From the NCBI GenBank assembly GCA_034506175.1, contig JAPDQB010000048.1, positions 1 to 51,264 on the forward strand: a stretch of DNA of 51,264 nt, given 5' to 3'. The stretch is from a candidate division KSB1 bacterium. GTDB taxonomy: Bacteria; Zhuqueibacterota; Zhuqueibacteria; Zhuqueibacterales; Zhuqueibacteraceae. A program made the position numbers and the translations under genes. Below, piece after piece: positions 34,528 through 43,027 of this stretch (position 1 is the stretch's first letter; each line of letters begins with the position of its first letter). A model generated the notes under the pieces. The model saw nothing but the letters and a program-made list of their open reading frames with translations, made no database searches and was not told the DNA's origin.

Positions 34528-36180
34528 ATGAGCAAAACTGCTAAAGATCCAATGATCATGAAACAAATTATTTTCCTGCTGGCCGCCGTCATCGCGTTGC
34601 TGCTGGTTTTCGGACTGATCATCTCTCGCGCCGCCGTTGCCGCAGAAGCGCCGTCGTCGAAGAATCGTGTTTCCGATTTGACCGCGCAGGAACGCGACGA
34701 GCGCGATCGCAAATTGCGCGAAGCGGCGGAGCGGCGTTATTTGAAAGATCGTGACGAATCGCGCATCCGCCGCGAAACCGGAAATTATGCGCTCGCCGCC
34801 GGCGTCACGTTTGATGGTGATCTCGTTGTCACGCGCGGCGCAGTGACGATTGCCGGAAAAGTGAACGGCTCCGTGCTCGTCATTCGCGGCGACGCGCTGA
34901 TTGACTCGACCGGCGAAGTGCTCGGCGACGTTGTGAGCGTCGGCGGGCGCATCGACCGCCGCCCCAACAGCCGTGTTTTCGGCGACATGGTGGAAACTTC
35001 GCCTCGTTATCTGATTGAAGACGATGAAACAAAACGCGCGCGCGTTGAAGAGCGAGAACCGCGATGGCGCCGTAACGGCAGGCGAAATCGCTGGCAGGAA
35101 GATCGAAATGGCAATTTTAAAGTCAAGGCGCACTACAACCGCGTCGACGGTTGTTTTCTCGGTGGCGAGCTGCCGCGGTTGTATAACCAACGCTTGACGT
35201 CGAACATCGATGTTTTCGGTTTTGGCGGATACGCTTTTGCCACCAAACGGTGGCATTTTCAAGCCGGCAGCGAGTTTTATATCGGCCGCTCGTTTCGATT
35301 CATTCTCGGCGGCGAGGTGCACGATTTCACCGACTCGCAGGATAAATGGATTATTCCCGACGAAGAGAACAGTCTCGCCGCTTTTTTTATTAACGAAGAT
35401 TTCCGCGATTATTACCGCCGCGACGGTTACAGTCTCTTCGCCGGGCAGCATCTCGGGCGGTCGTTAAAAATCTCGGCAGAGTACCGCAACGAGAATCACC
35501 TCTCCTTGCCGAATGAAACCGACTGGTCGCTTTTTGTGAACAAGAAAAGATTTCGCCCGAATCCGGCGGTTGACGAAGGCAAAATGGTGGGCTACGCCGG
35601 GCAAATCACATTTGACACCCGCAATCACAATCACCACCCCGATCGCGGCTGGCTGATTTCGATAACCGGTGAAACCAGCCGCCCGGAATTTGACGGCAAA
35701 TTTGATTTCGACCGTTTAATCGTCGATCTCCGGCGCTATCAGCCTCTGGGCTACGGGAAAAATTTCGATATCCGTTTGCGCGCCGGCACGGGCCGGGGGA
35801 TTTTGCCGCGGCAATATCTTTTCGATCTCGGCGGCATTTCAACGCTGCGGGGTTATCGTTTCAAGGAATTTACCGGCGACCGCATGGTGCTGGCCAATGT
35901 CGAATATCGCTTGAGTTCCGGCTCGAGCCGCTTGCACGATATTCCAATCATCGAAGAATTCAATCTGATTTTGTTTGCCGATGCGGGATTGGCCTGGTTT
36001 GCCAACGACAACACCGCGCCGGAAAAGTCGTTTGACTCGCTAACTTGGAGCAAGCTGAAAACCGACGTCGGCCTGGCCTTGACCGATCGCGATGGGCAAG
36101 TCCGCCTCAACTTTGCCAAACGCACCGACGTCGGCGGGAAAGATTTGGTGGTGACGTTTCGGCTGAATCGGGAGTTTTGA
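34528..36180 (+). CDS. Omp85-like outer-membrane protein with bactofilin-like N-terminal domain
   Basis: A 550-residue protein. ATG 34528 has GAGG 8 bases before it; a signal peptide (IIFLLAAVIALLLVFGLII) follows. Residues about 90-156 carry the polymer-forming, bactofilin-like beta-helix pattern (FDGDLVVTRGAVTIAGKVNGSVLVIRGDALID). From about 190 on is a beta-barrel with bacterial surface antigen (D15/BamA-type) features: GISTLRGYRFKEFTGDRMVLANVEYR, and a C-terminal strand ending FRLNREF. It lacks obvious POTRA domains. It could be a surface lipoprotein or lipid-export channel with a periplasmic plug made of the beta-helix; function inferred only from fold. Confidence 0.8.
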   Translation: MSKTAKDPMIMKQIIFLLAAVIALLLVFGLIISRAAVAAEAPSSKNRVSDLTAQERDERDRKLREAAERRYLKDRDESRIRRETGNYALAAGVTFDGDLVVTRGAVTIAGKVNGSVLVIRGDALIDSTGEVLGDVVSVGGRIDRRPNSRVFGDMVETSPRYLIEDDETKRARVEEREPRWRRNGRRNRWQEDRNGNFKVKAHYNRVDGCFLGGELPRLYNQRLTSNIDVFGFGGYAFATKRWHFQAGSEFYIGRSFRFILGGEVHDFTDSQDKWIIPDEENSLAAFFINEDFRDYYRRDGYSLFAGQHLGRSLKISAEYRNENHLSLPNETDWSLFVNKKRFRPNPAVDEGKMVGYAGQITFDTRNHNHHPDRGWLISITGETSRPEFDGKFDFDRLIVDLRRYQPLGYGKNFDIRLRAGTGRGILPRQYLFDLGGISTLRGYRFKEFTGDRMVLANVEYRLSSGSSRLHDIPIIEEFNLILFADAGLAWFANDNTAPEKSFDSLTWSKLKTDVGLALTDRDGQVRLNFAKRTDVGGKDLVVTFRLNREF

Positions 36181-36187
36181 GCTGGTG

Positions 36188-36262
36188 GCTTGATGCTGGA
36201 TGCTCGATCCTGGATGCTTATTGTGTCTCCACCAAATAACAACCAGCATCCCAGCATCAAGC
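36188..36262. repeat. GATGCTGG inverted repeat at a convergent junction
   Basis: GCTTGATGCTGGATGCT (36188-36204) pairs in large part with CCAGCATC CCAGCATCAAGC (36243-36262), including a 12-base exact match. It lies between convergent genes, overlaps the end of the TPR gene, and may act as a bidirectional terminator. Confidence 0.5.
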
Positions 36263-36574
36263 ATCCAATACGTCCAGCGCCGCCTGAATCTCGTTCGCTG
36301 TGTGAAAATTACCGGCGTTACGGGCGGCGATGAGACCGAGTTTGTAAATTCGAATCGCCTCGGCGGTTTGGCCAAGATTTTCGTAAAGCCGGGCAAATTG
36401 ATAATAGGTGGGCACGTAAGCCGGATGCTCATTGAGCAATTTCTCGAAATGTACAATCGCCTCGTCGTGGCGATTGAGCTTGGTCAATTCCAGCGCCACG
36501 AGATAGCGCGAAAAAGCGTCGCCGGGGTTTTCTTCCAAACTCTTCAACAGAATTTCCAGTCTTGAATTGTCCAT
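36257..36574 (-). CDS. Small TPR protein
   Basis: A 105-residue protein made of about two and a half tetratricopeptide repeats: LVALELTKLNRHDEAIVHFEKLLNEHP and YYQFARLYENLGQTAEAIRIYKLGLIAA. Such proteins serve as protein-binding scaffolds in the cytoplasm. Its start codon follows immediately after the stop of the methyltransferase gene, so the two are in one operon, methyltransferase first. The last codons overlap the hairpin at 36188-36262. No enzyme function is expected. Confidence 0.85.
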   Translation of the reverse strand: MDNSRLEILLKSLEENPGDAFSRYLVALELTKLNRHDEAIVHFEKLLNEHPAYVPTYYQFARLYENLGQTAEAIRIYKLGLIAARNAGNFHTANEIQAALDVLDA

Positions 36575-37270
36575 TTATTCTTTCTTTTTCTTTGCCGAAA
36601 TAATCGCGGCGCTACCGAACGTCAGACGCTCGATTTCGATATTCGTATAGCCATGCCGGCGAAGCGCCGTTGAAAAATCGTCGAGCCATTTTGAGCGGAC
36701 AATCAACTCCGTCAAGTTGTTGTCAAAAACTTCCTTCCATTCCGGAAAGAAAATTCGACCAAGAAAATTGAGCGCGCGGTTATAAACATGCCAGAGCGCA
36801 CGCGGCAAAGGATGCTGCGGATATAAAAAGTCGTGCAAAACAATAACGCCGCCGGATTGCAAATGCGGCGTAATATTCGCCAGCAGAACATCGGCATCGA
36901 CGTATTTCGGAATGTACGACGAGGTGATGCAATCGAACATTCCTGTCAACGTCACCGTCTCGGCGTTGGCATGAATAAACTCGGCCTTTACACCGCGGGT
37001 TTGCGCTTTTTGACGGGCGACCTGCAGATATTCTTCCGTGACATCGACGCCGACCAGGCGCGCCTGCGGGTGGCGCTTCGCCAGCGCGAAGGTGACGATG
37101 CCAGTGCCGCAGGCGAGGTCGAGAATTGCCTGCGAGGGCGGCACTTTGGCGAGCAGACGGCGCTTCCAGTACACGTCACAACCAAGCGTGCAGAGCCGGA
37201 CAACCAAATCGTAACTCTGCCCGGTTCCGGTGAAAAAGCGTTCGACCAATTCGGCGCGGGCATTTTCCAT
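36575..37270 (-). CDS. Class I SAM-dependent methyltransferase (UbiE/MenG-like)
   Basis: A 231-residue methyltransferase with motif I LDLACGTGIVTFALA, motif II LVGVDVTEEYL, a helix ending AETV, and the GGVIVLHDFLYP region; the overall layout resembles UbiE/MenG C-methyltransferases of quinone synthesis. The usual UbiE DxxFGLRN motif is replaced by ITSSYIPKYVDADVLL, so the substrate may differ. It is the first gene of a two-gene operon with a TPR protein. Start ATG 37270 sits 72 bases from a GACCGGTC palindrome. No other quinone genes are nearby. Confidence 0.78.
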   Translation of the reverse strand: MENARAELVERFFTGTGQSYDLVVRLCTLGCDVYWKRRLLAKVPPSQAILDLACGTGIVTFALAKRHPQARLVGVDVTEEYLQVARQKAQTRGVKAEFIHANAETVTLTGMFDCITSSYIPKYVDADVLLANITPHLQSGGVIVLHDFLYPQHPLPRALWHVYNRALNFLGRIFFPEWKEVFDNNLTELIVRSKWLDDFSTALRRHGYTNIEIERLTFGSAAIISAKKKKE

Positions 37271-37341
37271 AACAGCAAGTTAATGAAATTTTGGCCAAAA
37301 AACAAATTGATCGTGCCGGTAATGCCTTACGGTGAACGACA

Positions 37342-37401
37342 TTGACCGGTCGCTAAAATTTGTTGAGATTTTGTCGATCCTGAATTTCAGCGACCGGTCA
37401 A
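37342..37401. repeat. GACCGGTC-ended palindromic element, copy 2
   Basis: TTGACCGGTCGCTAAAATT (37342-37360) is matched by AATTTCAGCGACCGGTCAA (37383-37401), 18 of 19 pairing, with a 22-base loop. The arms resemble the operator of some TetR-family regulators, but a similar element at 21922-21986 suggests a dispersed palindrome. Confidence 0.6.
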
Positions 37402-37495
37402 TCCAACAATGACTGAGGCGTTACTCGCGCCGGGGAAAATTTGCTTGCATCTTTTGGCTTTGTGCCGTATTGTTTTAGAAACAGGAGATCAAAGA

Positions 37496-37702
37496 ATGCA
37501 ATACGGAACCGTGAAAAAATGGGATGCCGCCAAAGGCTTTGGCTTTATTGTAAGCGATGATGACAACGAATTGTTCGTTCACAAAAACGATCTCGATGCA
37601 ACGGTGTCGAACAAACAGTTGAAAGTCGGGCAGCGCGTGGCGTTCGACGTGGTTCGGGAGATGAAAGGCGATCGCGCAGTGCGGGTGAGAGCGGCGAAGT
37701 AA
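37496..37702 (+). CDS. Cold-shock domain protein
   Basis: A 68-residue CspA-type protein. AGGAG lies 8 bases before ATG 37496. Seen: GTVKKWDAAKGFGFIVSDDDNELFVHKNDL with the RNP1-like (KGFGFI) and RNP2-like (LFVHK) nucleic-acid-binding motifs, then GQRVAFDVVREMKGDRAVRVRAAK. Proteins of this family bind single-stranded RNA or DNA and ease translation, often in the cold. The long upstream leader is AT-rich and carries a T-rich segment, but I cannot identify a cold-box. Confidence 0.92.
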   Translation: MQYGTVKKWDAAKGFGFIVSDDDNELFVHKNDLDATVSNKQLKVGQRVAFDVVREMKGDRAVRVRAAK

Positions 37703-37734
37703 TCCCCTTATCCCCATCGAAAAAGGGGAATATT

Positions 37735-38400
37735 TTATGAAGCACGCGTTGAATCTGCCGGATCACCGGCGAGGATGGTCGCTAAGATAATGTTTTCGTC
37801 CGGCAATTCTTCCGCGAACAGCCAATCCACGCGCAACCAAAAGCCCGGAAGAATGGAAGAACGAAAAATCCCCATTGCATCTACAGGCAGATCCTCCCAT
37901 ATTCCAGCGTTGTTCTTCCAAAAATGGGCGAGTTGTCGATAAGGATCGATCGCCCAATATTCGAGAACGCCGAATTTAGCGTACAGTTCGCTCTTTTCTA
38001 CCAAATCCAGCCGGCGGCTGCCGGGAGAGATGATTTCAATAACCAAATCCGCCGTTCCCAGAACGGCTTTGCCCGCAGCTTTGGCGAGTTTTGCTTTGCT
38101 AATAAACATCAGGTCGGGTTCGGGGGCATCCTCGTCGGAGAGCTTCATGGCTGCGCGCGAGCCAAGCACGACTCCTAAACCTTTGCGGCGAACATAACCT
38201 CGCACCACCATGAAAATAAAACCAAATTCGTCTTCGTGTTCAAGCGCGGCCGGAGAGGCCATATAAATCACTCCGTCAATAAGATCCGCTTTTTGATCCT
38301 CCCGAACAAGAGAGCAGAATTCATCAAAGGTCACACGCTCTCGCGGCGGCCGTTTACGAGGAATCGGCTGAGTCAAGACTTCCACATTCATAGTTTGCAT
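37735..38400 (-). CDS. Uma2-family endonuclease-like protein (DUF820)
   Basis: A 221-residue protein of the Uma2/DUF820 family, a PD-(D/E)XK-fold group multiplied in many phyla. Seen: VTFDEFCSLVREDQKADLIDGVIYMASP, then the active-site blocks EDAPEPDLMFI and TADLVIEIISPGSRR and EYWAID. The start could be ATG 38400 or ATG 38391 (MNVEV); the latter has GGGAT 8 bases before it. Its role is unsettled; members often accompany mobile elements. It stands alone between the cold-shock gene and the stomatin-like gene. Confidence 0.88.
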   Translation of the reverse strand: MQTMNVEVLTQPIPRKRPPRERVTFDEFCSLVREDQKADLIDGVIYMASPAALEHEDEFGFIFMVVRGYVRRKGLGVVLGSRAAMKLSDEDAPEPDLMFISKAKLAKAAGKAVLGTADLVIEIISPGSRRLDLVEKSELYAKFGVLEYWAIDPYRQLAHFWKNNAGIWEDLPVDAMGIFRSSILPGFWLRVDWLFAEELPDENIILATILAGDPADSTRAS

Positions 38401-38466
38401 CCCGACACGTTTGAAAATATCTTTTTAAAACAAGATAGCAAAATATCCCTCAATTGCAAGCTTAAA

Positions 38467-39459
38467 TTATTTTCCCTCCACATCCTTCAACAAATCCCGA
38501 ATCCCGCCCAGCGCCGAGAGAATGCCGGTGGCTTCGTAGGGCATGTAAACGGTTTTGCTGTTGCCGCCTTTCACCATTTCCTTGAGCGCTTCAATGTATT
38601 TCATCGCGATGAGATATTGGGTCGGATCGGCTTTGCTGGCGCGAACCGCCTCGGCGACGGCGCGAATGGCGGTGGCCTCGGCGTCGGCGACGCGTTGGAT
38701 GGCCGCGGCCTCGCCTTCGGCTTTGAGGACCTCAGCTTGCTTCAAACCTTCGGCCTCGGCAATTTGCGCTTCGCGTTTGCCTTCGGCTTGCAAAATGGCG
38801 GAGCGTTTTTGTCCTTCGGCTTCGAGAATGGTGGCGCGGCGGTCGCGCTCGGCGCGCATTTGTTTTTCCATCGCGATGCGCACGTCCTGCGGCGGGATGA
38901 TGTCCTGCAGCTCAACGCGGTTGACTTTCACGCCCCACTTATCGGCGGCTTCATCGAGAATGAGGCGCAGCTTTTGGTTGATGGTGTCGCGGCTGGTCAA
39001 CGTTTGATCAAGCGACAGCTCGCCGATGATGTTGCGCAAGGTGGTCTGGGTCAATTTTTCCAGCGCGTCGGGAAGATTGGATATTTCGTAAACCGCCTTG
39101 ACCGGGTCGGTAATTTGAAAATACAGCAGGGCGTTGATCTCGATCTGCACGTTGTCCTGCGTAATGACGTTCTGGCGCGGGAAATCGTACACCGTCTCGC
39201 GCAAATCGATACGATCCGTCACTTGCATGCGCGCCCGAGACAAATCATTCGACATATAACGCCACGTAATCCGCCGCGGTTTGTCAATGAAGGGCCAAAT
39301 GACATTGACGCCGCTGGTCAGGGTCGCATGATAACGCCCCAAACGCTCGACAATCACCACTTCAGCTTGCTGCACGATGCGCAAACCGCGAATGACCAAA
39401 ACGATGATCAGCACCGCCAAAACGACTACGAAATATTGCAGGGGTTGCAGCTCGGCCAT
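38467..39459 (-). CDS. SPFH/band-7 (stomatin-like, QmcA type) membrane protein
   Basis: A 330-residue protein with an N-terminal membrane anchor (YFVVVLAVLIIVLVIRG), an SPFH domain (VVIVERLGRYHATLTSGVNVIWPFID, later VITQDNVQIEINALLYFQITDPVKAVYEI), and a long alanine/glutamate-rich coiled coil. An excellent ribosome site (GGAAAGGAGAG) stands before ATG. Members form large rings in membrane microdomains. The NfeD gene lies 34 bases upstream on the strand, the universal partner of stomatin-like genes, so they form one operon. Confidence 0.92.
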   Translation of the reverse strand: MAELQPLQYFVVVLAVLIIVLVIRGLRIVQQAEVVIVERLGRYHATLTSGVNVIWPFIDKPRRITWRYMSNDLSRARMQVTDRIDLRETVYDFPRQNVITQDNVQIEINALLYFQITDPVKAVYEISNLPDALEKLTQTTLRNIIGELSLDQTLTSRDTINQKLRLILDEAADKWGVKVNRVELQDIIPPQDVRIAMEKQMRAERDRRATILEAEGQKRSAILQAEGKREAQIAEAEGLKQAEVLKAEGEAAAIQRVADAEATAIRAVAEAVRASKADPTQYLIAMKYIEALKEMVKGGNSKTVYMPYEATGILSALGGIRDLLKDVEGK

Positions 39460-39493
39460 AAAAAATCTCTCCTTTCCTTAATCAAAGGCATTT

Positions 39494-39952
39494 TTAATTT
39501 CTCGCAATGTTGAGGCGATACAAATCTTCCGGCCCGACGATGAGTTTGTTGCCGTCCATGCGCAGCACCCGCACTTTGAGGCCCGGCGGAAGTTTTTCGC
39601 CGCTGCCGCTGCGGGCGCTCCAAGCCTCGCCTTCGACTTTCACCTGGCCGCGTTGATCATCGACTTCTTCAAGCGTGATGGCCGTTTGGCCGATCAGACG
39701 ATCGACGTTGGTTAGAACCGGCGCTTTTTTCCTGTCAAACAGCTTGCCAAAAAGCTGACGCGCTGATATGAACAGCACGAACGTCGTGCCGGCAAAAAAA
39801 CTGAGCTGCCAGCTAAAGCTGAAATCGAGCGCGGCCACGATCGCGGCGACGAAGCAGCCGAACGAAAAACAGGCGAGCACAAAACCGGGCGTGAGAATTT
39901 CCAAAATTGCCAATACCAGCCCGGCTAAAAGCCAAATCAACCAGACAGGCAT
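39494..39952 (-). CDS. Short NfeD-family membrane protein
   Basis: A 152-residue protein with membrane segments (WLIWLLAGLVLAILEILTPGFVL, FGCFVAAIVAALDF, LSFFAGTTFVLFIS) followed by a C-terminal OB-fold domain (GQTAITLEEVDDQRGQVKVEGEAWSAR, LRMDGNKLIVGPE). This is the short form without a ClpP-like protease domain. NfeD proteins partner with stomatins in membrane microdomain maintenance. It is first in the two-gene operon with the SPFH gene. Confidence 0.9.
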   Translation of the reverse strand: MPVWLIWLLAGLVLAILEILTPGFVLACFSFGCFVAAIVAALDFSFSWQLSFFAGTTFVLFISARQLFGKLFDRKKAPVLTNVDRLIGQTAITLEEVDDQRGQVKVEGEAWSARSGSGEKLPPGLKVRVLRMDGNKLIVGPEDLYRLNIARN

Positions 39953-40096
39953 AAATCACTTTTCCTTGACAAAGTAAATTTTTGAGACGATTTAAAAGCA
40001 GCACCAGTAAAGTAACAAAAAAGCGGCGATGGCGCAAGAAATTTTCACACTGGTTTAATCATCAGGTTGGTTGAAAAAAACAAATTTTCTGGAATC

Positions 40097-41746
40097 TTAG
40101 ATCACAATCCGGAATCGCGTTCCCTTTCCGGCTTCGCTTTCGGCCTCGATCGTTCCGTCGTGCTCTTCAACGATACGCTTTACCATCACCAAGCCAAGCC
40201 CCGAGCCTTCGCGCTTCGTGGTGAAATTCATTTGAAAAAGTTTCTGGCGCGCTTCGGCAGAAAGCCCGGGGCCATTATCCGCGATTTCCAGCACGGCGCG
40301 TTCATCAAGACGTCGCGTCGTCATTCGTACCTCGCAGCGGCGGTTCGGTGTCGCCTCCAGGGCGTTTTTCAGCAGATTGTTGAGCAGCCGCTTGATCTGT
40401 TCGCGATCAATCGGGCGCGGCGGCAAATCCGGATCGAGCTCGAGCTGAATTTGAATCCGCTCCGGCCATCCGGCTTCATGCAAGTGGGCGGTTAGTTTCA
40501 CCACGTCGTTGAGATTGTCCATGACCCGTTCGGCTTTCGGCAATCTCGCAAAATCTGAAAATTCCTCGGCGAGATGCCGCAGGCCCGCCAATTCATCATC
40601 CAGACTTTGAAAGGATTCTTTGACGCTGCTTTCCTCCTGGTCGTCCGCCGCGAAGTGCTGCCGCAACCGATACAGCGCCAGTTGCAGCGCGGTGAGCGGA
40701 TTCTTGATTTCATGCGAAACTTGCCGCGCCACTTCGCGCCAGGCCGCGAGCCTTTCGCTGGCGACAAGCTTCTCGCGGCTCACGCGGAGATCGTCGATCA
40801 TGCGATTGAATGAATCCACCAGCACGCCGATCTCATCACGCGCTTGAATATCGGCGCGGACCTGCAAATTTCCTCCAGCGACCTCGCCCATCGTCGCCGT
40901 GAGCCTTTCAAGCGGCCGGCTCAGCGTCTGCGAAAAACGCCGGGCCGCGTAAACCGAAACGGCGGCGAGCAGCATGATTGCAAGCGCGGCGGCGCTCCAC
41001 AGAATTTCGTCGCGCAACAACCGTTCTTTCATCAGCGCCAGCGTATTATAAACCCGCGCGGCTTCGGTAAGATTTTGTTTGGCTTCGAGCACATACGGAG
41101 GGACTTGAAAGCCGGCAACAAGCATTTCCGTAAGTGGGGATGGCGCGCCGTTCGAGAAAGGCGTGTTGGATACTCGCGGCAGCCAAACGTAGCAGTAATT
41201 GGCCCTCGTCGTGTCACCCGCGAAAGCTGGTCGCAACTGGCTGCCGGTTTGGCCCCAGACCTCGATGATTTGATCGATTCCAAAATCGAGGCCGCGCTGC
41301 CGGCTGGCGAGATCGGCGCCGACTGCGGAAGCGAGCTGAACATTCTCGCCATCGCGCTGCCACAGCAGGCAGAAAGCGATTTGCCATTGCTGCAAAAGCT
41401 CCGGCGACAGCGTCATGTTTCGCGTCGCCTGCTCGAACAAACGGCCGCGTTCTTCCAGTTGAAATTTGATGGCATCCAAGCCCTGCAACAACGACTCTTG
41501 AATTTTTGGCACCAACAATATTTCCATGCTGCGGGTGTACAGCGCGCTAACCAGGAAAACCAGCGGGACACTCGGCAACAAAGCAAAAAGCAAAAAGAAA
41601 ATGGTGAGCCGCGCTTGAAATCGGCCGGACTTAACTGCCGCCGGCTTATCTTTTTTGAATAAAAAACGGGGACGCCACCACAGCAGGCTCAAGTAACCGG
41701 CGAGAAGAATCAGCGTGGCCGCAAACCACAGGAAAAAGATTCTCAT
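40097..41746 (-). CDS. NtrY-like sensor histidine kinase
   Basis: A 549-residue kinase. N-terminal membrane segments (LWFAATLILLAGYLSLLWW, ARLTIFFLLFALLPSVPLVFL) enclose a periplasmic sensor of about 150 residues, then another membrane helix (AAALAIMLLAAVSVYA), a HAMP linker (SRPLERLTATMGEVAGGNLQVRA), HisKA with VSHEIKNPLTAL, and an ATPase part with NNLLKNALEA, DNGPGLS and GSGLGLVMVK. The layout is that of NtrY-type kinases. No response regulator gene adjoins it; NtrC-like activators for sigma-54 genes would be the natural partner. It follows the DUF58 gene by three bases, in the MoxR locus operon. Confidence 0.92.
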   Translation of the reverse strand: MRIFFLWFAATLILLAGYLSLLWWRPRFLFKKDKPAAVKSGRFQARLTIFFLLFALLPSVPLVFLVSALYTRSMEILLVPKIQESLLQGLDAIKFQLEERGRLFEQATRNMTLSPELLQQWQIAFCLLWQRDGENVQLASAVGADLASRQRGLDFGIDQIIEVWGQTGSQLRPAFAGDTTRANYCYVWLPRVSNTPFSNGAPSPLTEMLVAGFQVPPYVLEAKQNLTEAARVYNTLALMKERLLRDEILWSAAALAIMLLAAVSVYAARRFSQTLSRPLERLTATMGEVAGGNLQVRADIQARDEIGVLVDSFNRMIDDLRVSREKLVASERLAAWREVARQVSHEIKNPLTALQLALYRLRQHFAADDQEESSVKESFQSLDDELAGLRHLAEEFSDFARLPKAERVMDNLNDVVKLTAHLHEAGWPERIQIQLELDPDLPPRPIDREQIKRLLNNLLKNALEATPNRRCEVRMTTRRLDERAVLEIADNGPGLSAEARQKLFQMNFTTKREGSGLGLVMVKRIVEEHDGTIEAESEAGKGTRFRIVI

Positions 41747-41749
41747 TAG

Positions 41750-42673
41750 CTAACCGACGAGTCGTTTGCGCTTGAGCAGATATTGCATCAACGCTTGATC
41801 GAAATCCGTGGCCGTGTCCAGCAGCGTATAATCGATTTGGTTTTCGCGACATTGCCGTTTGAACCAGGCGAGATAGGAGTCGATTTCCTTCTGCACCGCG
41901 GCGCGGAGATGATGCGGCTGGGTCGGCAACTGCAGGCCGGATTCGACGTCTTGAAAAATCGCCTCGTCGCGAAAATCGAAGCGATAATCGAGCGGATCGA
42001 GAATTTGGAAAACCAGCACTTCGTGCTTGCGATGCCGAAAATGTTTCAGCCCCGCCAGCATTTGCGCCGGCTCCTTGTCCAAATCTCTCGGCAAAAAATC
42101 CGAAAGGATGATGATGAGTCCGCGGCGTTTGATCTGCTCGGCGATTTGATGCAGCGACGTGGTCCAGTTTGCTGCGCCGGCGGGCTGCGCATTTTCCAAT
42201 TCGCCGAGCAAGCGCGTCAAATAACTCTGCACCGAACGCGGCGGCAGATAACGCTGGATGCGCTCGTGAAACAGCATGAGTCCGGCGGCGTCGCGCTGGT
42301 GAATCATCAAATAACTCAACGCCGCCGCGAGATAGCTGGCATAGGCGAACTTGCTCACCTTGCCGGCGTCGACGATGCCCATCGAGGCTGACTGGTCGAT
42401 CAAAATGTAGCATTTCAGATTCGTCTCTTCTTCGAATTGCTTGACATAAAAACGGTCGGTCTTGGCGTAAACTTTCCAATCGACGTGGCGGATTTCATCG
42501 CCGGGCATGTACTGGCGATGCTCGGCGAACTCGACGCTAAAGCCATGATACGGGCTGCGATGCAAGCCGGTGATGAAGCCTTCAACGACCAAACGCGCCC
42601 GCAGATGCATGTTCGAGAGACGCGAGATCGTGGCGGGGTGGAGATACTTTCGGTAAAGAGGCTCGGTGGACAT
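41750..42673 (-). CDS. DUF58 protein with vWA-like fold
   Basis: A 307-residue protein; ATG 42673 is preferred over the longer start, and the homologous N-terminus (YLHPATISRLSNMHLRARLVVEGF) follows it. The DUF58 core GDEIRHVDWKVYAKTDRFYVKQFEEETNL is followed by the MIDAS motif DQSASMG, an Mg-binding vWA site. DUF58 genes pair with MoxR ATPases throughout bacteria, and probably act in assembling membrane or cell-wall complexes. Here they are separated by an inserted divergent pair of genes at 42737-43427. The kinase gene starts three bases past its stop. Confidence 0.92.
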   Translation of the reverse strand: MSTEPLYRKYLHPATISRLSNMHLRARLVVEGFITGLHRSPYHGFSVEFAEHRQYMPGDEIRHVDWKVYAKTDRFYVKQFEEETNLKCYILIDQSASMGIVDAGKVSKFAYASYLAAALSYLMIHQRDAAGLMLFHERIQRYLPPRSVQSYLTRLLGELENAQPAGAANWTTSLHQIAEQIKRRGLIIILSDFLPRDLDKEPAQMLAGLKHFRHRKHEVLVFQILDPLDYRFDFRDEAIFQDVESGLQLPTQPHHLRAAVQKEIDSYLAWFKRQCRENQIDYTLLDTATDFDQALMQYLLKRKRLVG

Positions 42674-42736
42674 TTGAATTTTTATGTTGCACAGTTCGAT
42701 TAAATATGCCAATTTACAGCGTATATTTCGGTTGAT

Positions 42737-43027
42737 ATGAGAAAGGCTATGAATCCGAATTTAATCGATATATTAAAAGACTTGCACATCGTTGAGCGTG
42801 AGTTACAAAGGTATGAAGAAAAATACGGCTTGCGCTCTGATTTTTTCTTCGAGTGCTTTTCCGCTGGACTAGTCGAAGACGATGGCAATTTTGATTTTCT
42901 GAGATGAGCTGGTTTCTGTGAATCCAGGCGCGCGCTCGAACGGCGCTATCGAGAGCTTGTTTTAGCTCAAAAACCAGTCCGCGAAGGCCTCAAATCGGTA
43001 ATTGCCCATGGCGTGGTCGCTGGATAA
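42737..43027 (+). pseudogene. Probable antitoxin of the TumE-like module, split by an in-frame TGA
   Basis: The frame from ATG 42737 (or ATG 42749) reads NPNLIDILKDLHIVERELQRYEEKYG..., then FDFLR and a TGA at 42905-42907. Continuing past that codon, the same frame stays open for 39 more codons (AGFCESRRALERRYREL...) to TAA at 43025. In such small partner proteins a tryptophan (WAG) commonly stands where TGA now lies, so TGG to TGA is the simplest explanation. The restored product of 96 residues overlaps the toxin start by 20 bases, as expected for a coupled antitoxin-toxin pair. The product as read is 56 residues. Confidence 0.7.

Noticed and set aside
42905..42907. Selenocysteine or genome-wide recoding of TGA
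   Set aside because: Many other genes here end in TGA and the partner family has tryptophan, not cysteine or selenocysteine, at the place; a point mutation is simpler.
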